Source: Nocardia jinanensis (GTDB lineage Bacteria > Actinomycetota > Actinomycetes > Mycobacteriales > Mycobacteriaceae). Taken from it: a DNA stretch of 64,000 nucleotides. Numbering within the stretch: position 1 is the stretch's first letter; each line of letters opens with the position of its first letter. The stretch is from assembly GCF_014645735.1 (NCBI RefSeq), contig NZ_BMMH01000001.1, positions 620,001 to 684,000 of the forward strand. Direction: 5' to 3'. Below are positions 16,783 through 25,936 of the stretch, in pieces. A model generated the notes under the pieces. The model worked only from the letters and a program-made list of their open reading frames with translations. It was not told the DNA's origin and searched no databases. The position numbers and the translations under genes are program-made.

Positions 16783-18647
16783 GCCTTCCCGACCGCGGCT
16801 TCGGCCGCCTTGCGTTCACGGGCGAGTTCCTGCATCGCACCGAGGCCGTTCACCGACGGCTTGCCCCAGAAGGTGGACCGGGATGCCAGGTGGACGAGTG
16901 GCGCCGTGACCAGCACCACCACGACCACATCGAGGATGGTGGTCAACCCGAGCGTGAACGCGAAGCCGCGCACCTGCCCGACCGCCAGCACGTACAGCAC
17001 GGCGGCGGCGATGAAGCTGACGGCGTTACCGGACAGGATGGTCTTCCGGGCGCGCTGCCAGCCGCGGGGCACGGCCGACCGGAAACTCCGGCCCTCGCGC
17101 ATCTCGTCCTTGATGCGTTCGAAGAATACGACGAACGAGTCGGCGGTCATACCTATACCGATGATCAGACCGGCGATACCGGCCAGATCCAGCGTGAACC
17201 CGATCCAGCGGCCGAGCAGGACCATGATCCCGTACACCGCGATACCGGACCCGACCAGCGACAGCGCGGTGATGAAACCGAGCATGCGGTAGTAGATCAG
17301 GCAGTACACCAGGACCACGATCAGGCCGACCGCACCGGCGAGCAGACCCGCTTTCAGCGAGGAGAGACCGAGCGTCGCGGAGACCGTCTCGGCCTCGGAG
17401 GTCTGGAACGACAGCGGCAGCGACCCGTACTTCAGGGTGTTCGCCAGTTCCTTGGCACTGGCGGCGTTGAAATCGCCGGAGATCGAGGTGCGCCCGCCCA
17501 GCTGCGGTCCCTGCTGGACCACCGGTGCGCTGACCACCTCCGAATCGAGGACGAAGGCGACCCGCTGCTGTACGTATTCGCCGGTGAGCGAGGCCCAGGC
17601 ATCGCTACCGCTGCCCTTGAACTCGAGATTCACCTCGTGCCGGGCCTGCTCGGTGTTCAGGCCGGATGTGGCGTTCGCGATCTCCTGCCCGTCGATCCGG
17701 CTCTTGTCGAGCAGGAACACCTCTCTACCGTCGGTGGAGCAGGTGACCAGCGGCAGATTCGGATCGTCGTTACCGGCCAGCGGATCGGCCGCCGTGCAGT
17801 CCATGGACGCCATGGCGAGCTGCTGGGTGGTGGGATCGGTGCTCTGCCGGATGGCCTTGGCCATCTCGATCTCCTGCTGCGCCTGCTCCTGCGGGCTCAG
17901 TGAGCCTTCGGCGGGCGGTTGCTGCGCACCCGGATCCTGCGGCGCCGGGGCGGGGGTCGTCTCGGCGGGCGCGGAGGGCTCCACGGGCGGATCACCGGGG
18001 GCCTGGGCCGGATGCACGTCGATTTCGCTCTCCGGCAGCGGCGCGGCGGCAGGGGTCTCCTCGGCCGGGGCGGTGGCGCCGGTATCGGGAGTCGTGTCTT
18101 CCTGGGCTCCGGTATCGGGAGCCGTGCCCTCTGTGGTGTCGCCACCGGGGACCGTGCTCTCCTCGCCGGCAGGGGCGGGTGCGGTCGGCTCCGGAGCCGG
18201 GGCGGTCTCGCCCGGGGCCGGCGCGGTCCCCGGTGCCGTCTGGCCCGGTGCCTGCTGCGGGTTCGGAGCCGCGGAGGAGTTCAGGACCGGACGGATGTAG
18301 AGCTTGGCGGTACTGGCCAGGGTGCGTGCCTGCTGGCTGTCCTCACCCGGCACGGTGATGACCAGGTTGTCCCCGTCGATCACGACCTCGGAACCGGAAA
18401 CACCGAGACCGTTGACACGGTTCTCGATGATCTCCTGTGCCTTGGTGAGACTGTCCTTGCTGGGCCGGTTCCCGTCGGGCGTTCGCGCGGTCAGGGTGAC
18501 CCGGGTACCACCCTGCAGGTCGATGCCGAGTTTGGGTGTCGGTGATTTGTCACCGGTGAAGAACACCAGCGCGTAGATCGCGGCCACCAGCACGCCGAAC
18601 AAGGCGAGCCAGCGGAGTTGGTGCGCCGATCCCTGGGACGGTGGCAC
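16779..18647 (-). CDS. secD: Protein translocase subunit SecD
   Basis: A 622-residue SecD with an N-terminal membrane helix, the [13 protein letters not shown] motif, two P1-domain parts and five C-terminal membrane helices ([27 protein letters not shown] is split here as [14 protein letters not shown] followed by [10 protein letters not shown]). It works with SecF and YajC to pull proteins across the membrane. An insertion of about 110 residues (about 135-245), made almost only of Pro, Ala, Glu, Thr and Gly, interrupts the periplasmic domain. The GTG at 18647 is preceded by AGGAG ten bases upstream. It is 103 bp downstream of yajC and overlaps secF. Confidence 0.94.
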   Translation of the reverse strand: MPPSQGSAHQLRWLALFGVLVAAIYALVFFTGDKSPTPKLGIDLQGGTRVTLTARTPDGNRPSKDSLTKAQEIIENRVNGLGVSGSEVVIDGDNLVITVPGEDSQQARTLASTAKLYIRPVLNSSAAPNPQQAPGQTAPGTAPAPGETAPAPEPTAPAPAGEESTVPGGDTTEGTAPDTGAQEDTTPDTGATAPAEETPAAAPLPESEIDVHPAQAPGDPPVEPSAPAETTPAPAPQDPGAQQPPAEGSLSPQEQAQQEIEMAKAIRQSTDPTTQQLAMASMDCTAADPLAGNDDPNLPLVTCSTDGREVFLLDKSRIDGQEIANATSGLNTEQARHEVNLEFKGSGSDAWASLTGEYVQQRVAFVLDSEVVSAPVVQQGPQLGGRTSISGDFNAASAKELANTLKYGSLPLSFQTSEAETVSATLGLSSLKAGLLAGAVGLIVVLVYCLIYYRMLGFITALSLVGSGIAVYGIMVLLGRWIGFTLDLAGIAGLIIGIGMTADSFVVFFERIKDEMREGRSFRSAVPRGWQRARKTILSGNAVSFIAAAVLYVLAVGQVRGFAFTLGLTTILDVVVVVLVTAPLVHLASRSTFWGKPSVNGLGAMQELARERKAAEAAVGKA

Positions 18648-18750
18648 AGGTCGTCATCTCCTAGGCGGAAGTTCTGGGTGGAACGGCCACGGCACATGCC
18701 TATACCACCGGTCGCCCGGGATATCCGGTCCGGTGGCCGGGCCGTGGTGA

Positions 18751-19131
18751 TCAGTCCTTGGTCAGCCGGGTTTCGGTCTGCGCAGGGGTTTCCTCGGCGG
18801 CGGGGGCGGCCGGCGAGTCGGTGGACTCGGCGCCCTCGGCATCCGTACCGGGGGTCTCCTCGGCGTCGTCGGCGGTGGCGTCGGTACGCACATCGCGGAT
18901 CGCGGCACGCAGCCAGGTCGTCACGACATCCTCGGCGATCTCGAGATCGACACTGGTGTCGTCGGCCTCGACCACGGTGCCGTACAGGCCCGAGGTGGTG
19001 GTGACCAGGTCACCGACCTTCAGACTGTCCTGCATCTGGGCGACTTTGTCGGCCTCTTTCTTCTGGCGGCGCATGCCGAGAAACATCGGCACCAGTAGCG
19101 CGACCAGTATGAGCGGAAACAGCAGATCCAT
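18751..19131 (-). CDS. yajC: Preprotein translocase accessory subunit YajC
   Basis: A 126-residue YajC: a short N-terminus, one membrane helix (LLFPLILVALLVPMFLGM), the basic MRRQKKEADK turn and the conserved SLKVGDLVTTTSGLYGTV domain. The acidic, Ala/Thr/Glu-rich tail of about 45 residues is disordered. YajC associates with SecDF and stabilises the holo-translocon. The ATG at 19131 puts the membrane helix at the N-terminus; an in-frame reading upstream has no matching features. It is the first gene of the yajC-secD-secF set, divergent from the DivIVA-like gene with a 190-bp shared control region. Confidence 0.92.
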   Translation of the reverse strand: MDLLFPLILVALLVPMFLGMRRQKKEADKVAQMQDSLKVGDLVTTTSGLYGTVVEADDTSVDLEIAEDVVTTWLRAAIRDVRTDATADDAEETPGTDAEGAESTDSPAAPAAEETPAQTETRLTKD

Positions 19132-19321
19132 GGTCGAAGTCAGTTCCTGATCTGGGTGAGGAGGGGACAGGTACGCACACAGTCTGCCAGTTCTTCGGAT
19201 CCGCGCCACACCCGCACGCCGGAACACGCGGTGTCCGGGCGGCGCCGGCGGCCGGCCGGTGGCAGATGTCACCTTCGCGCGAAGGGCCGAGGCGAGCATC
19301 CGGTGCCGCGATAATCGACGG

Positions 19322-19567
19322 ATGACTCCCGACGAAGTTCACCAGATCGCTTTCGCGCGAGCGCCGTTCGGCCACCGCGGGTACCGGGAGCGCGATGTCG
19401 ACGAACTGCTGGACCTCGTCGCCGCCGCACTGGAGGGACGCGTCACGCTCACCGGTGAGGTCCTGAACCGCGGTTTCCGGGCACCATCGGGCGTGTTCGG
19501 GCGCGGCTATCACCCGGACCAGGTGGATGCCTTCGTGGACCGGGTGCGTCGCGAGTTCGGTCTCTGA
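19322..19567 (+). CDS. Small protein with two DivIVA-type N-terminal motifs
   Basis: An 81-residue protein beginning MTPDEVHQIAFARAPFGHRG. It holds two copies of the DivIVA lipid-binding motif: FGHRGYRERDVDELLDLV and, 40 residues later, FGRGYHPDQVDAFVDRV. DivIVA/Wag31 and its relatives bind curved membranes at poles and septa through this motif. The protein lacks the coiled coil that polymerising DivIVA proteins use, so it may be a membrane-targeting adaptor. It is the only plus-strand gene in this stretch, ending 40 bp before the convergent ruvB. The ATG at 19322 was chosen because the upstream reading is low-complexity and lacks a start context. Confidence 0.7.
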   Translation: MTPDEVHQIAFARAPFGHRGYRERDVDELLDLVAAALEGRVTLTGEVLNRGFRAPSGVFGRGYHPDQVDAFVDRVRREFGL

Positions 19568-19607
19568 GCGAACCGGCGCGTCAGCGCCCGGGTGCGGGCG
19601 CGGGCGT

Positions 19608-20699
19608 TCACTCGAACAGATCGAGCGCCGGGTGGGGTTCGCGACTCCGGACCTCCAGCGCGCCGAATGCCAGATCGGGAGGCGGTGTCAGGCCCAGATG
19701 CGACCAGGCGGCAGCGGTGGCGACCCGGCCGCGCGGTGTCCGCGCGACCATCCCGGCCCGTACCAGAAACGGCTCGCACACCTCCTCGACCGTGGCCGGT
19801 TCCTCACCGACGGCCACGGCCAGCGTCGATACGCCGACCGGGCCCCCGCCGAAACCGCGAACCAGGGAGCCCAGCACTGCTCGGTCGAGCCGGTCGAGAC
19901 CCATCGGATCGACGTCGTAGACGACGAGCGCGGCCCGCGCCACGGCCAGCGTGATCAGCCCGTCCGCCCGGACCTCGGCGTAATCGCGGACCCGGCGCAG
20001 CAGACGGTTGGCTATCCGGGGCGTCCCGCGGGAGCGGCCCGCGATCTCGGCCGCGGCGTCGGTATCGATACCCACCCCGAGGATCTGCGCGGAACGCTGC
20101 AGGATCAGCAACAGCTCGTCGGGTTCGTAGAAATCCATATGGCCGGTGAAACCGAACCGGTCACGCAGCGGACCGGTCAGCGCGCCGGACCGGGTGGTCG
20201 CGCCCACCAGGGTGAACGGAGCGATATCGAGTGGGATCGAGGTCGCCCCCGGACCTTTGCCCACCACCACGTCGACCCGGAAATCCTCCATCGCCAGGTA
20301 CAGCATCTCCTCGGCGGGCCGGGCCATACGGTGGATCTCGTCGATGAACAGCACATCCCCGGGCACCAGATTGCTGAGCATGGCGGCCAGATCGCCGGCG
20401 CGCTCCAGCGCCGGGCCGGAGGTGATCCGCAGCGCGGTGTTCAGTTCACCGGCGATGATCATCGCCAGGCTCGTCTTGCCCAGACCCGGTGGTCCCGACA
20501 GCAGGATGTGGTCGGGTGTACCGCCACGCGCCTGAGCCCCGCGCAGCACGAGCGCCAGCTGTTCGCGCACCCGCGGCTGTCCGATGAACCCGTCCAGCGA
20601 GGTGGGGCGCAGTCCCGAGTCGGTATCACCGTCGGAGGCCAGGTAGCCGGCACTGACCGGGGACTCCGGGGATTCCGGGGTGTCGTCGTCGTGGTCCAT
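19608..20699 (-). CDS. ruvB: Holliday junction branch migration ATPase RuvB
   Basis: A 363-residue AAA+ motor that drives branch migration with RuvA. Visible motifs are Walker [10 protein letters not shown] (about 66-74), Walker [10 protein letters not shown], sensor 1 [11 protein letters not shown], the arginine-finger region GPLRDRFGF, and the C-terminal winged helix with [13 protein letters not shown]. Length and layout are normal. The ATG at 20699 follows the ruvA stop by 6 bp. It is the last gene of the ruvC-ruvA-ruvB operon, whose promoter carries an SOS box at 21894-21909, so damage induction through LexA is expected. Confidence 0.96.
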   Translation of the reverse strand: MDHDDDTPESPESPVSAGYLASDGDTDSGLRPTSLDGFIGQPRVREQLALVLRGAQARGGTPDHILLSGPPGLGKTSLAMIIAGELNTALRITSGPALERAGDLAAMLSNLVPGDVLFIDEIHRMARPAEEMLYLAMEDFRVDVVVGKGPGATSIPLDIAPFTLVGATTRSGALTGPLRDRFGFTGHMDFYEPDELLLILQRSAQILGVGIDTDAAAEIAGRSRGTPRIANRLLRRVRDYAEVRADGLITLAVARAALVVYDVDPMGLDRLDRAVLGSLVRGFGGGPVGVSTLAVAVGEEPATVEEVCEPFLVRAGMVARTPRGRVATAAAWSHLGLTPPPDLAFGALEVRSREPHPALDLFE

Positions 20700-20705
20700 C
20701 GCGGC

Positions 20706-21308
20706 CTATCGGTTCTTGCCCAGGACCGCGAGTGCGGCACGCAGCGCGACCGAATTCCCGGCGTCGGGATTCTCGGCCAGAACCGCGTCGACGGTCGGTT
20801 CGGCCTGTTTGATGGGGAATCCGAGCCCGGTGAGCGCTTCCACCACCTGATCGCGCACCGGTGTGCGCACCGGCACGACGGTGGTCGCGCTGTCCGCCGG
20901 TACCGGGACCAGGTTCACCTTGTCCCGCAGTTCGACGACCATCCGTTCGGCACCGCGTTTACCGATCCCCGGGACCCGGGTGAGCGCCGCGATATCCCCG
21001 GCCGCCAGAGCCTTGCGCAGCGCCTCGGGTTCCAGCACCGCCAGAACCGCCATGGCCAATCGCGGCCCGACCCCGGACACGGTCTGCAGCAGGCCGAACA
21101 GATCGCGTGCCTCGGTATCGGCGAACCCGTAGAGGGTCATCGAATCCTCACGCACGATCAGCGCCGTACAGAGCCGGGCCTGCTCGCCGCGGATGAGCCC
21201 GGCCAGCGTGGCGGGGGTGGCGTTGAGCTGATATCCGACGCCCGCCGCCTCCAGCACCACATGATCGAGGGCGAGTTCGAGGACTTCGCCGCGAATGGAC
21301 GCGATCAC
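20706..21308 (-). CDS. ruvA: Holliday junction DNA helicase subunit RuvA
   Basis: A 200-residue protein with the three RuvA domains: an OB fold starting [24 protein letters not shown] residues (GTG start), a central pair of helix-hairpin-helix motifs ([17 protein letters not shown] and [19 protein letters not shown]), and a C-terminal domain ([20 protein letters not shown]) that contacts RuvB. It binds the four-way junction as a tetramer and loads RuvB. The GTG at 21308 overlaps the ruvC stop as GTGA. A longer in-frame reading would run into ruvC. Confidence 0.95.
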   Translation of the reverse strand: MIASIRGEVLELALDHVVLEAAGVGYQLNATPATLAGLIRGEQARLCTALIVREDSMTLYGFADTEARDLFGLLQTVSGVGPRLAMAVLAVLEPEALRKALAAGDIAALTRVPGIGKRGAERMVVELRDKVNLVPVPADSATTVVPVRTPVRDQVVEALTGLGFPIKQAEPTVDAVLAENPDAGNSVALRAALAVLGKNR

Positions 21309-21874
21309 CCGCGCACCGCCTTCCGCTGCTGTTCCAGTCGTTGTGTGTATTGCTGCCGGGCCCGCTCGGCCAGGGCCTCGGCCCGGGCCATTCGTTCCAG
21401 CAGCGGCGCCCGCCAACAGTGACAGATGGCGAGCGCCAGTGCGTCGGCGGCGTCGGCCGGTTTCGGCGGTGCCGCGAGCCCGAGGATCCGGGTGACCATA
21501 GCGGTCACCTGTTTCTTGTCCGCGGTGCCGCTGCCGGTGACGGCCGCCTTCACCTCACTGGGAGTATGGAACATCACCGGGATCTCGCGGCGCGCGGCCG
21601 CCAGTGCGATGACCCCGCCCGCCTGTGCGGTACCCATGGCGGTGCGCACATTGTGCTGCGCGAACACTCGCTCGATCGCCACGACCTCCGGGCGGTGAGT
21701 CTGGATCCACTCCTCGGCGGCATCGGAGATCCGCAGTAGGCGCTGGGACAGGTCCATATCGGCCGGAGTGCGGACCACATCCACCGCGATCGCCCGTACA
21801 GTGCGGCCCGCTCCCCCTTCCACCATGCTCACCCCACACCGGGTGAGCCCGGGGTCGACGCCCATCACCCGCAC
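21305..21874 (-). CDS. ruvC: Crossover junction endodeoxyribonuclease RuvC
   Basis: A 189-residue resolvase with an RNase H fold. Catalytic acidic residues are visible in [11 protein letters not shown] (first Asp), [12 protein letters not shown] (Glu) and [15 protein letters not shown] (C-terminal Asp pair). It cuts Holliday junctions symmetrically after RuvAB binding. The GTG at 21874 (GTGCGGGTGATGGGC) has GGGAAGGGA upstream; the ATG two codons later is also possible. It is the first gene of ruvC-ruvA-ruvB, and the SOS box lies 20 bp upstream. Confidence 0.95.
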   Translation of the reverse strand: MRVMGVDPGLTRCGVSMVEGGAGRTVRAIAVDVVRTPADMDLSQRLLRISDAAEEWIQTHRPEVVAIERVFAQHNVRTAMGTAQAGGVIALAAARREIPVMFHTPSEVKAAVTGSGTADKKQVTAMVTRILGLAAPPKPADAADALALAICHCWRAPLLERMARAEALAERARQQYTQRLEQQRKAVRG

Positions 21875-21893
21875 CGACGAATCCCTTCCCAGA

Positions 21894-21909
21894 ACGAACA
21901 GTTGTTCGA
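21894..21909 (-). promoter_or_regulatory. SOS (LexA) box of the ruvCAB operon
   Basis: The sequence ACGAACAGTTGTTCGA holds the perfect actinobacterial SOS palindrome CGAAC-N4-GTTCG. It lies 20 bp upstream of the ruvC start and is the only sequence of this kind I noticed next to a DNA-repair gene in the window. The M. tuberculosis ruvC promoter is a known LexA target, so damage-inducible expression of ruvCAB is expected. Confidence 0.85.
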
Positions 21910-21968
21910 AGTCTAGTGCAGGACCGGATATCTCGGCGGCAGTGACACGGACTCCGGCCGCCGGGTCC

Positions 21969-22493
21969 TCAGCGAGCCAGTTGCGCTGCGAAGATGTCGT
22001 ACGCGGACGCGTCGTGCAGTACGAACAACACCTCCTCGACCCGCGCCTCGGTAGCGCGGACGGTATCGACGGCGATCCGCGCGCCGTCGTCCATCGGCCA
22101 GCGGTAGACACCGGTGGAGATCGCCGGGAAGGCGACCGTGCGGGCACCCAATTCGTCCGCGACCCGCAGCGACTCGCGGTAGCAGGAGGCCAGCAGCGGC
22201 GCGAGCTGCGCCGCCCGGTCGCCCCGGGCCGACCACACCGGCCCTACCGTATGGATGACCCAACGGGCCGGTAGATCTCCCGCCGTTGTCGCCACCGCTT
22301 GCCCCGTGGGCAACCCGCGCGGGTAGTCCGTTTCCCGTAGCTGCCGACATTCGGCCAGGATCGCGGGCCCCCCGCGCCGATGAATGGCGCCGTCCACCCC
22401 GCCACCGCCGAGCAGTTCCGAATTGGCGGCGTTCACCACCGCGTCGACCTGCTGCTCGGTGATATCCCCGTGCACAAGTGTCACAGCGACCAT
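21969..22493 (-). CDS. Macro-domain protein (ADP-ribose or O-acetyl-ADP-ribose hydrolase)
   Basis: A 174-residue single macro domain. The ligand-binding loops are clear: [22 protein letters not shown] is the start of the fold (residues 4-25), [14 protein letters not shown] is the glycine-rich loop, and [12 protein letters not shown] the distal-ribose loop. This set matches the MacroD/YmdB class, which removes ADP-ribose from proteins or deacetylates O-acetyl-ADP-ribose. The ATG at 22493 begins the domain directly. It is transcribed away from the ArsR-type gene and ends 60 bp before the SOS box. The natural substrate is not evident from context. Confidence 0.9.
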   Translation of the reverse strand: MVAVTLVHGDITEQQVDAVVNAANSELLGGGGVDGAIHRRGGPAILAECRQLRETDYPRGLPTGQAVATTAGDLPARWVIHTVGPVWSARGDRAAQLAPLLASCYRESLRVADELGARTVAFPAISTGVYRWPMDDGARIAVDTVRATEARVEEVLFVLHDASAYDIFAAQLAR

Positions 22494-22585
22494 ATCGCCA
22501 TTGTGCCGCCGTCCACCGGCCCTTCCTCGTCGGCACGCCCGCGCTCTCCCGATCGAGACCTGAGGGCCGTGACCTGTGGACAAAT

Positions 22586-22605
22586 GCGTAACTACTTGGT
22601 TACGC
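22586..22605 (+). promoter_or_regulatory. Palindromic operator of the ArsR-type regulator
   Basis: A perfect inverted repeat, GCGTAAC-N6-GTTACGC, ends 4 bp before the GTG start of the ArsR-type gene. Operators of this GTAAC-N-GTTAC form are typical of ArsR regulators paired with SRPBCC proteins. Its position over the probable promoter and start suggests autorepression. No ribosome-binding site fits between it and the start codon, so the message may be leaderless. Confidence 0.75.
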
Positions 22606-22609
22606 TTCT

Positions 22610-23014
22610 GTGGTGGACGAAGTGGCCGCGGCTATCGCCGACCCGGTACGGCGGGAGATCCTGGAGATGTTGCGCGGCACCCGCCACACCGCGGGCGCCA
22701 TCGCCGCGGGATTCCCGATCAGCCGGCCCGCGATCAGCCGTCATCTGCGGGTCCTGCGCGACAGCGGCCTGGTACGCGACGAGCTGGTGGGCAGGCAGCG
22801 GTACTACACCCTGGACACCACGCCACTGCGCGGTCTTCGCGCCTGGCTCGCCACCCTGGACGAACCGGCCGCCTGGGAGCACCGGCTGGACGCGCTGGCC
22901 ACCGAAGTCCACCGGACCCGGCGCGAACGCCGGTCCACCGATAGCCGACCGGATTCGGGCTCACCGGCTTCCGGCGACTCGGCACTTTCCGACAACGAGG
23001 AGAACACCGCATGA
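22610..23014 (+). CDS. ArsR-family transcriptional regulator
   Basis: A 134-residue winged-helix regulator: AAIADPVRREILEMLRGTRHTAGAI, then SRPAISRHLRVLRDSGLV as the recognition helix, and the wing GRQRYYTLD. No cysteine metal site is present in the usual place, so it belongs to the non-metal-sensing group that regulates an adjacent SRPBCC protein. The start is the GTG at 22610, or the GTG next to it, directly after the palindrome at 22586-22605. Its stop overlaps the SRPBCC start (ATGA). The last 35 residues are polar and probably disordered. Autoregulation of the pair is the simplest reading. Confidence 0.9.
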   Translation: MVDEVAAAIADPVRREILEMLRGTRHTAGAIAAGFPISRPAISRHLRVLRDSGLVRDELVGRQRYYTLDTTPLRGLRAWLATLDEPAAWEHRLDALATEVHRTRRERRSTDSRPDSGSPASGDSALSDNEENTA

Positions 23015-23505
23015 GCATTCGCCCCACCGGACGCCTGGCACCCACCCCGGGTGGACACGATCTGGTCCTCACCCGGACCTACCGCGCACCCATCGAGGAC
23101 GTTTGGGCCAGTGTCACCGAATCCGAGCGCACCGCACGGTGGTTCGGGCCCTGGGAAGGCGACGCGGGACCAGGCCGGACGATCCGGGTGAGAATGTCCT
23201 ACGAAGAAGGACAGCCGTGGAGCGATTACACCGTCGACACCTGCGAACCACCCCGCCACCTCGCCCTGCGCACCGTCGACGAGTACGGCAGCTGGCACCT
23301 GGAGGTGACACTCACCGAGCGGGACGGGCAGACCGAACTGGTCTTCATCCATCATCTGGATTCGACGGCACAGATCCCCGAGGTCGGGCCCGGCTGGGAG
23401 TACTACCTGGACGCGCTCGGGGCGTCGCGTACCGACACGCGACGCCCCGATTTCGACGACTACTATCCCGCCCTGCGGGACTACTACACGAACCTCACCG
23501 ACTAG
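23011..23505 (+). CDS. SRPBCC (AHSA1-type) protein
   Basis: A 164-residue START-like fold protein. The entry [35 protein letters not shown] sequence (about residues 14-44) and the closing [10 protein letters not shown] are diagnostic of the AHSA1/SRPBCC group. Such proteins have a deep hydrophobic pocket and, when coupled with an ArsR regulator as here, are thought to bind or handle a small ligand sensed by the system. It overlaps the regulator by 4 bp. Its TAG stop is shared with the convergent yebC stop within the palindrome CTAG. The ligand is unknown. Confidence 0.88.
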   Translation: MSIRPTGRLAPTPGGHDLVLTRTYRAPIEDVWASVTESERTARWFGPWEGDAGPGRTIRVRMSYEEGQPWSDYTVDTCEPPRHLALRTVDEYGSWHLEVTLTERDGQTELVFIHHLDSTAQIPEVGPGWEYYLDALGASRTDTRRPDFDDYYPALRDYYTNLTD

Positions 23506-24257
23506 TCGGCGTCCAGTTCGGCGAGTACCTCGTCGGAGATATCGATATTGGTGTAGACGTTCTGGACATCGTCGCTGTCCTCCAGCGCGTCGACCAGTTT
23601 GAACACCTTGCGGGCGCCCTCCGCGTCGACCGCGACGCTCACCGACGGCTGGAACCCGGATTCGGCGGAGTCGTAGTCGATATCGGAGGACTGCAACGCC
23701 TTCCGGACCTCGATCAGATCGCCGGGCTCGCTGATGACCTCGAACGATTCGCCGAGGTCGTTGACCTCCTCGGCGCCGGCATCCAGGACCGCCGTCAGCA
23801 CATCGTCCTCGGAGAGGCCGTTCTTCTCCAAGGTGACGATGCCCTTGCGGTGGAACAGGTAGGCAACCGATCCCGGGTCGGCCATGTTCCCGCCGTTGCG
23901 GGTCATGGCCACGCGCACCTCACCGGCGGCCCGGTTGCGGTTGTCGGTGAGACATTCGATCAGGACGGCGACACCGTTGGGGCCGTAACCCTCGTACATG
24001 ATGGTCTGCCAGTCGGCGCCGCCGGCTTCCTCGCCGCCGCCGCGTTTACGCGCCCGCTCGATATTGTCGTTGGGAACCGAGGACTTCTTGGCCTTCTGGA
24101 TGGCATCGAACAGTGTCGGGTTGCCTTCCGGATCGCCACCGCCGGTCCGGGCCGCCACCTCGATGTTCTTGATCAGCTTGGCGAAGAGCTTGCCACGCTT
24201 AGCATCGATCGCCGCCTTCTTGTGCTTGGTGGTGGCCCATTTGGAGTGGCCGCTCAT
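23502..24257 (-). CDS. yebC: YebC/PmpR family regulatory or translation factor
   Basis: A 251-residue three-domain protein beginning with the highly conserved [15 protein letters not shown]. Other family blocks follow: [32 protein letters not shown] and [19 protein letters not shown]. YebC proteins were described as DNA-binding regulators, and some members help ribosomes through proline runs. It corresponds to Rv2603c. It ends tail-to-tail with the SRPBCC gene and is separated by 12 bp from pdxT, so it is probably cotranscribed with pdxT and tesB. GAAGGAAG precedes the ATG. Confidence 0.94.
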   Translation of the reverse strand: MSGHSKWATTKHKKAAIDAKRGKLFAKLIKNIEVAARTGGGDPEGNPTLFDAIQKAKKSSVPNDNIERARKRGGGEEAGGADWQTIMYEGYGPNGVAVLIECLTDNRNRAAGEVRVAMTRNGGNMADPGSVAYLFHRKGIVTLEKNGLSEDDVLTAVLDAGAEEVNDLGESFEVISEPGDLIEVRKALQSSDIDYDSAESGFQPSVSVAVDAEGARKVFKLVDALEDSDDVQNVYTNIDISDEVLAELDAD

Positions 24258-24269
24258 TCCCTACTTCCT

Positions 24270-24959
24270 TCAGGTCGATGGCACGGTATCGCTCGATAAC
24301 GCTACGCCACGCACCAGATCGACGAACATTCGGTGCACACGGTGATCACCGGTCACTTCCGGATGGAAGGCCGTGGCCACGACCCGGCCCTGCCGCACGG
24401 CGACGATCCGGCCGGCGGCCGGACCACCCGGCACCCTGGCCAGCACCTCGACTCCCGCACCGGCCCGTTCGACCCACGGGGCGCGGATGAACACCGCCCG
24501 GACCGGACCGCCGGGCAGGCCCGCGAACTCGATATCGGTTTCGAACGAATCGACCTGACGCCCGAAGGCATTGCGCCGCACCGTCATATCGATACCACTC
24601 AAGTGCTGGGCGTCGGGCCGGGTATCGAGTACCTCGCTCGCCAGCAGGATCATCCCGGCGCAGGATCCGAACGCGGGCATACCGTCGTGTAGCCGATCGC
24701 GCAGCGGTTCGAGGAGTTCGAAGATCTCGAGCAGTTTGCTGATCGCTGTCGATTCCCCGCCGGGCAGTACCAGCGCGTCGACCGCGGCCAGCTCGGCCGG
24801 CCGGCGGACCAGAACCGGGCGGGCACCGCATTCGGCGAGTACGGCGATATGTTCCCGGACATCACCCTGCAGGGCCAGCACGCCGATGGTGGGCTGGGTG
24901 GGTGCGGCACCGGCATCCGGTGCGGCCACCGATTCCGGGGAAACCGCAGACTCGTTCAC
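24270..24959 (-). CDS. pdxT: Pyridoxal 5'-phosphate synthase glutaminase subunit PdxT
   Basis: A 229-residue class I glutaminase that supplies ammonia to PdxS for pyridoxal phosphate synthesis. Visible features are [25 protein letters not shown], the nucleophile in [11 protein letters not shown] and the catalytic pair in AFHPEVTGD. About 25 residues precede the domain, slightly more than usual. The GTG at 24959 is the assigned start; an internal start nearer IGVLALQG is possible. In this window the tesB gene, a kinase-like gene and a pseudogene separate pdxT from pdxS, whereas M. tuberculosis has only tesB between them. Confidence 0.93.
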   Translation of the reverse strand: MNESAVSPESVAAPDAGAAPTQPTIGVLALQGDVREHIAVLAECGARPVLVRRPAELAAVDALVLPGGESTAISKLLEIFELLEPLRDRLHDGMPAFGSCAGMILLASEVLDTRPDAQHLSGIDMTVRRNAFGRQVDSFETDIEFAGLPGGPVRAVFIRAPWVERAGAGVEVLARVPGGPAAGRIVAVRQGRVVATAFHPEVTGDHRVHRMFVDLVRGVALSSDTVPST

Positions 24960-25023
24960 CCGTGCGAGCTTACGAGCCCGGACGGTGTGCGCGGGGTCAC
25001 CCCGGACTCGACCGGCCCCCGGG

Positions 25024-25842
25024 CTACGAACGCAGGTTCCGGATCAGGCCCTCCTGGACAACGGCGGCGACGAGGCGGCCGCCGCGATCGAAGATCTTGC
25101 CGCCGGTCAGCGCGCGCCCGAACCCGGCCGACGGCGACGACTGGTCGTAGAGCAGCCAGTCGTCGGTGCGGAACGGGCGCAGGAACCACATCGCGTGATC
25201 GAGCGACGCGTTCTGGGTGGGCTCGTCGGGGTGGGTGACCTTGGACGAGCCGAGCAGGGTCATATCGCTCATATAGGCCAGCGTGCACACGTGGAACAGC
25301 GGATCGTCGGGTAGCGGATGCCGATAGCGGAACCACACCTGTTGCGGGGAAACGACGCCGGGGCGCTGCGTCACCTGGTCCTGCGGTACGGGGCGGATAT
25401 CCCAGTGCTCCCATTCCCGCATGGCCCACAACCGCTCCGGGTCCATGGAGGTCTTGGCATCGGAAAGATCGTCCGGCGGCGCCACCTGGGCCATCTCGTC
25501 CTGATGCGAGGGCCCCTCGTCGCCGAGGTGGAAGGAAGCCGACATGGTGAATATCGCGTCACCGTCCTGCACTCCGGTGACCCGGCGGGTGCAGAAGGAG
25601 CGACCGTCGCGGATCCGATCGACCATGTAGACGGTGGGCGCCTCGGGGTTACCGGGCCGCAGGAAATAACCGTGCAGCGAATGTACCTGGAACCGCGGCT
25701 CCACCGTGCGGACCGCCGCGACCAGCGCCTGGCCCGCCACCTGTCCGCCGAAGGTGCGCGGCAGCTGGGTTTTGGTGGACGCGCCGCGGAAGATATCCCG
25801 CTCGAGGCGTTCGATCTCCAGTGCCTCTTCGATAGTCGCCAT
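25024..25842 (-). CDS. tesB: Acyl-CoA thioesterase II
   Basis: A 272-residue double hot-dog thioesterase hydrolysing acyl-CoA to fatty acid and CoA. The N-terminal domain has [19 protein letters not shown] and [12 protein letters not shown]; the C-terminal domain has [22 protein letters not shown]. Length is close to the family norm of about 280. It corresponds to Rv2605c in the pdxT-tesB-pdxS order. It starts 94 bp from the divergent kinase-like gene, so the yebC-pdxT-tesB transcript probably begins in that gap. Confidence 0.92.
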   Translation of the reverse strand: MATIEEALEIERLERDIFRGASTKTQLPRTFGGQVAGQALVAAVRTVEPRFQVHSLHGYFLRPGNPEAPTVYMVDRIRDGRSFCTRRVTGVQDGDAIFTMSASFHLGDEGPSHQDEMAQVAPPDDLSDAKTSMDPERLWAMREWEHWDIRPVPQDQVTQRPGVVSPQQVWFRYRHPLPDDPLFHVCTLAYMSDMTLLGSSKVTHPDEPTQNASLDHAMWFLRPFRTDDWLLYDQSSPSAGFGRALTGGKIFDRGGRLVAAVVQEGLIRNLRS

Positions 25843-25936
25843 CCGCTGAGATTATCCCGACCGTCCGATTTTCCACGACCCGGTCGCGGGTAATCCCCGT
25901 CACCGGCGGCCCGGTCGGACCTGCTGTGATGGTCGG

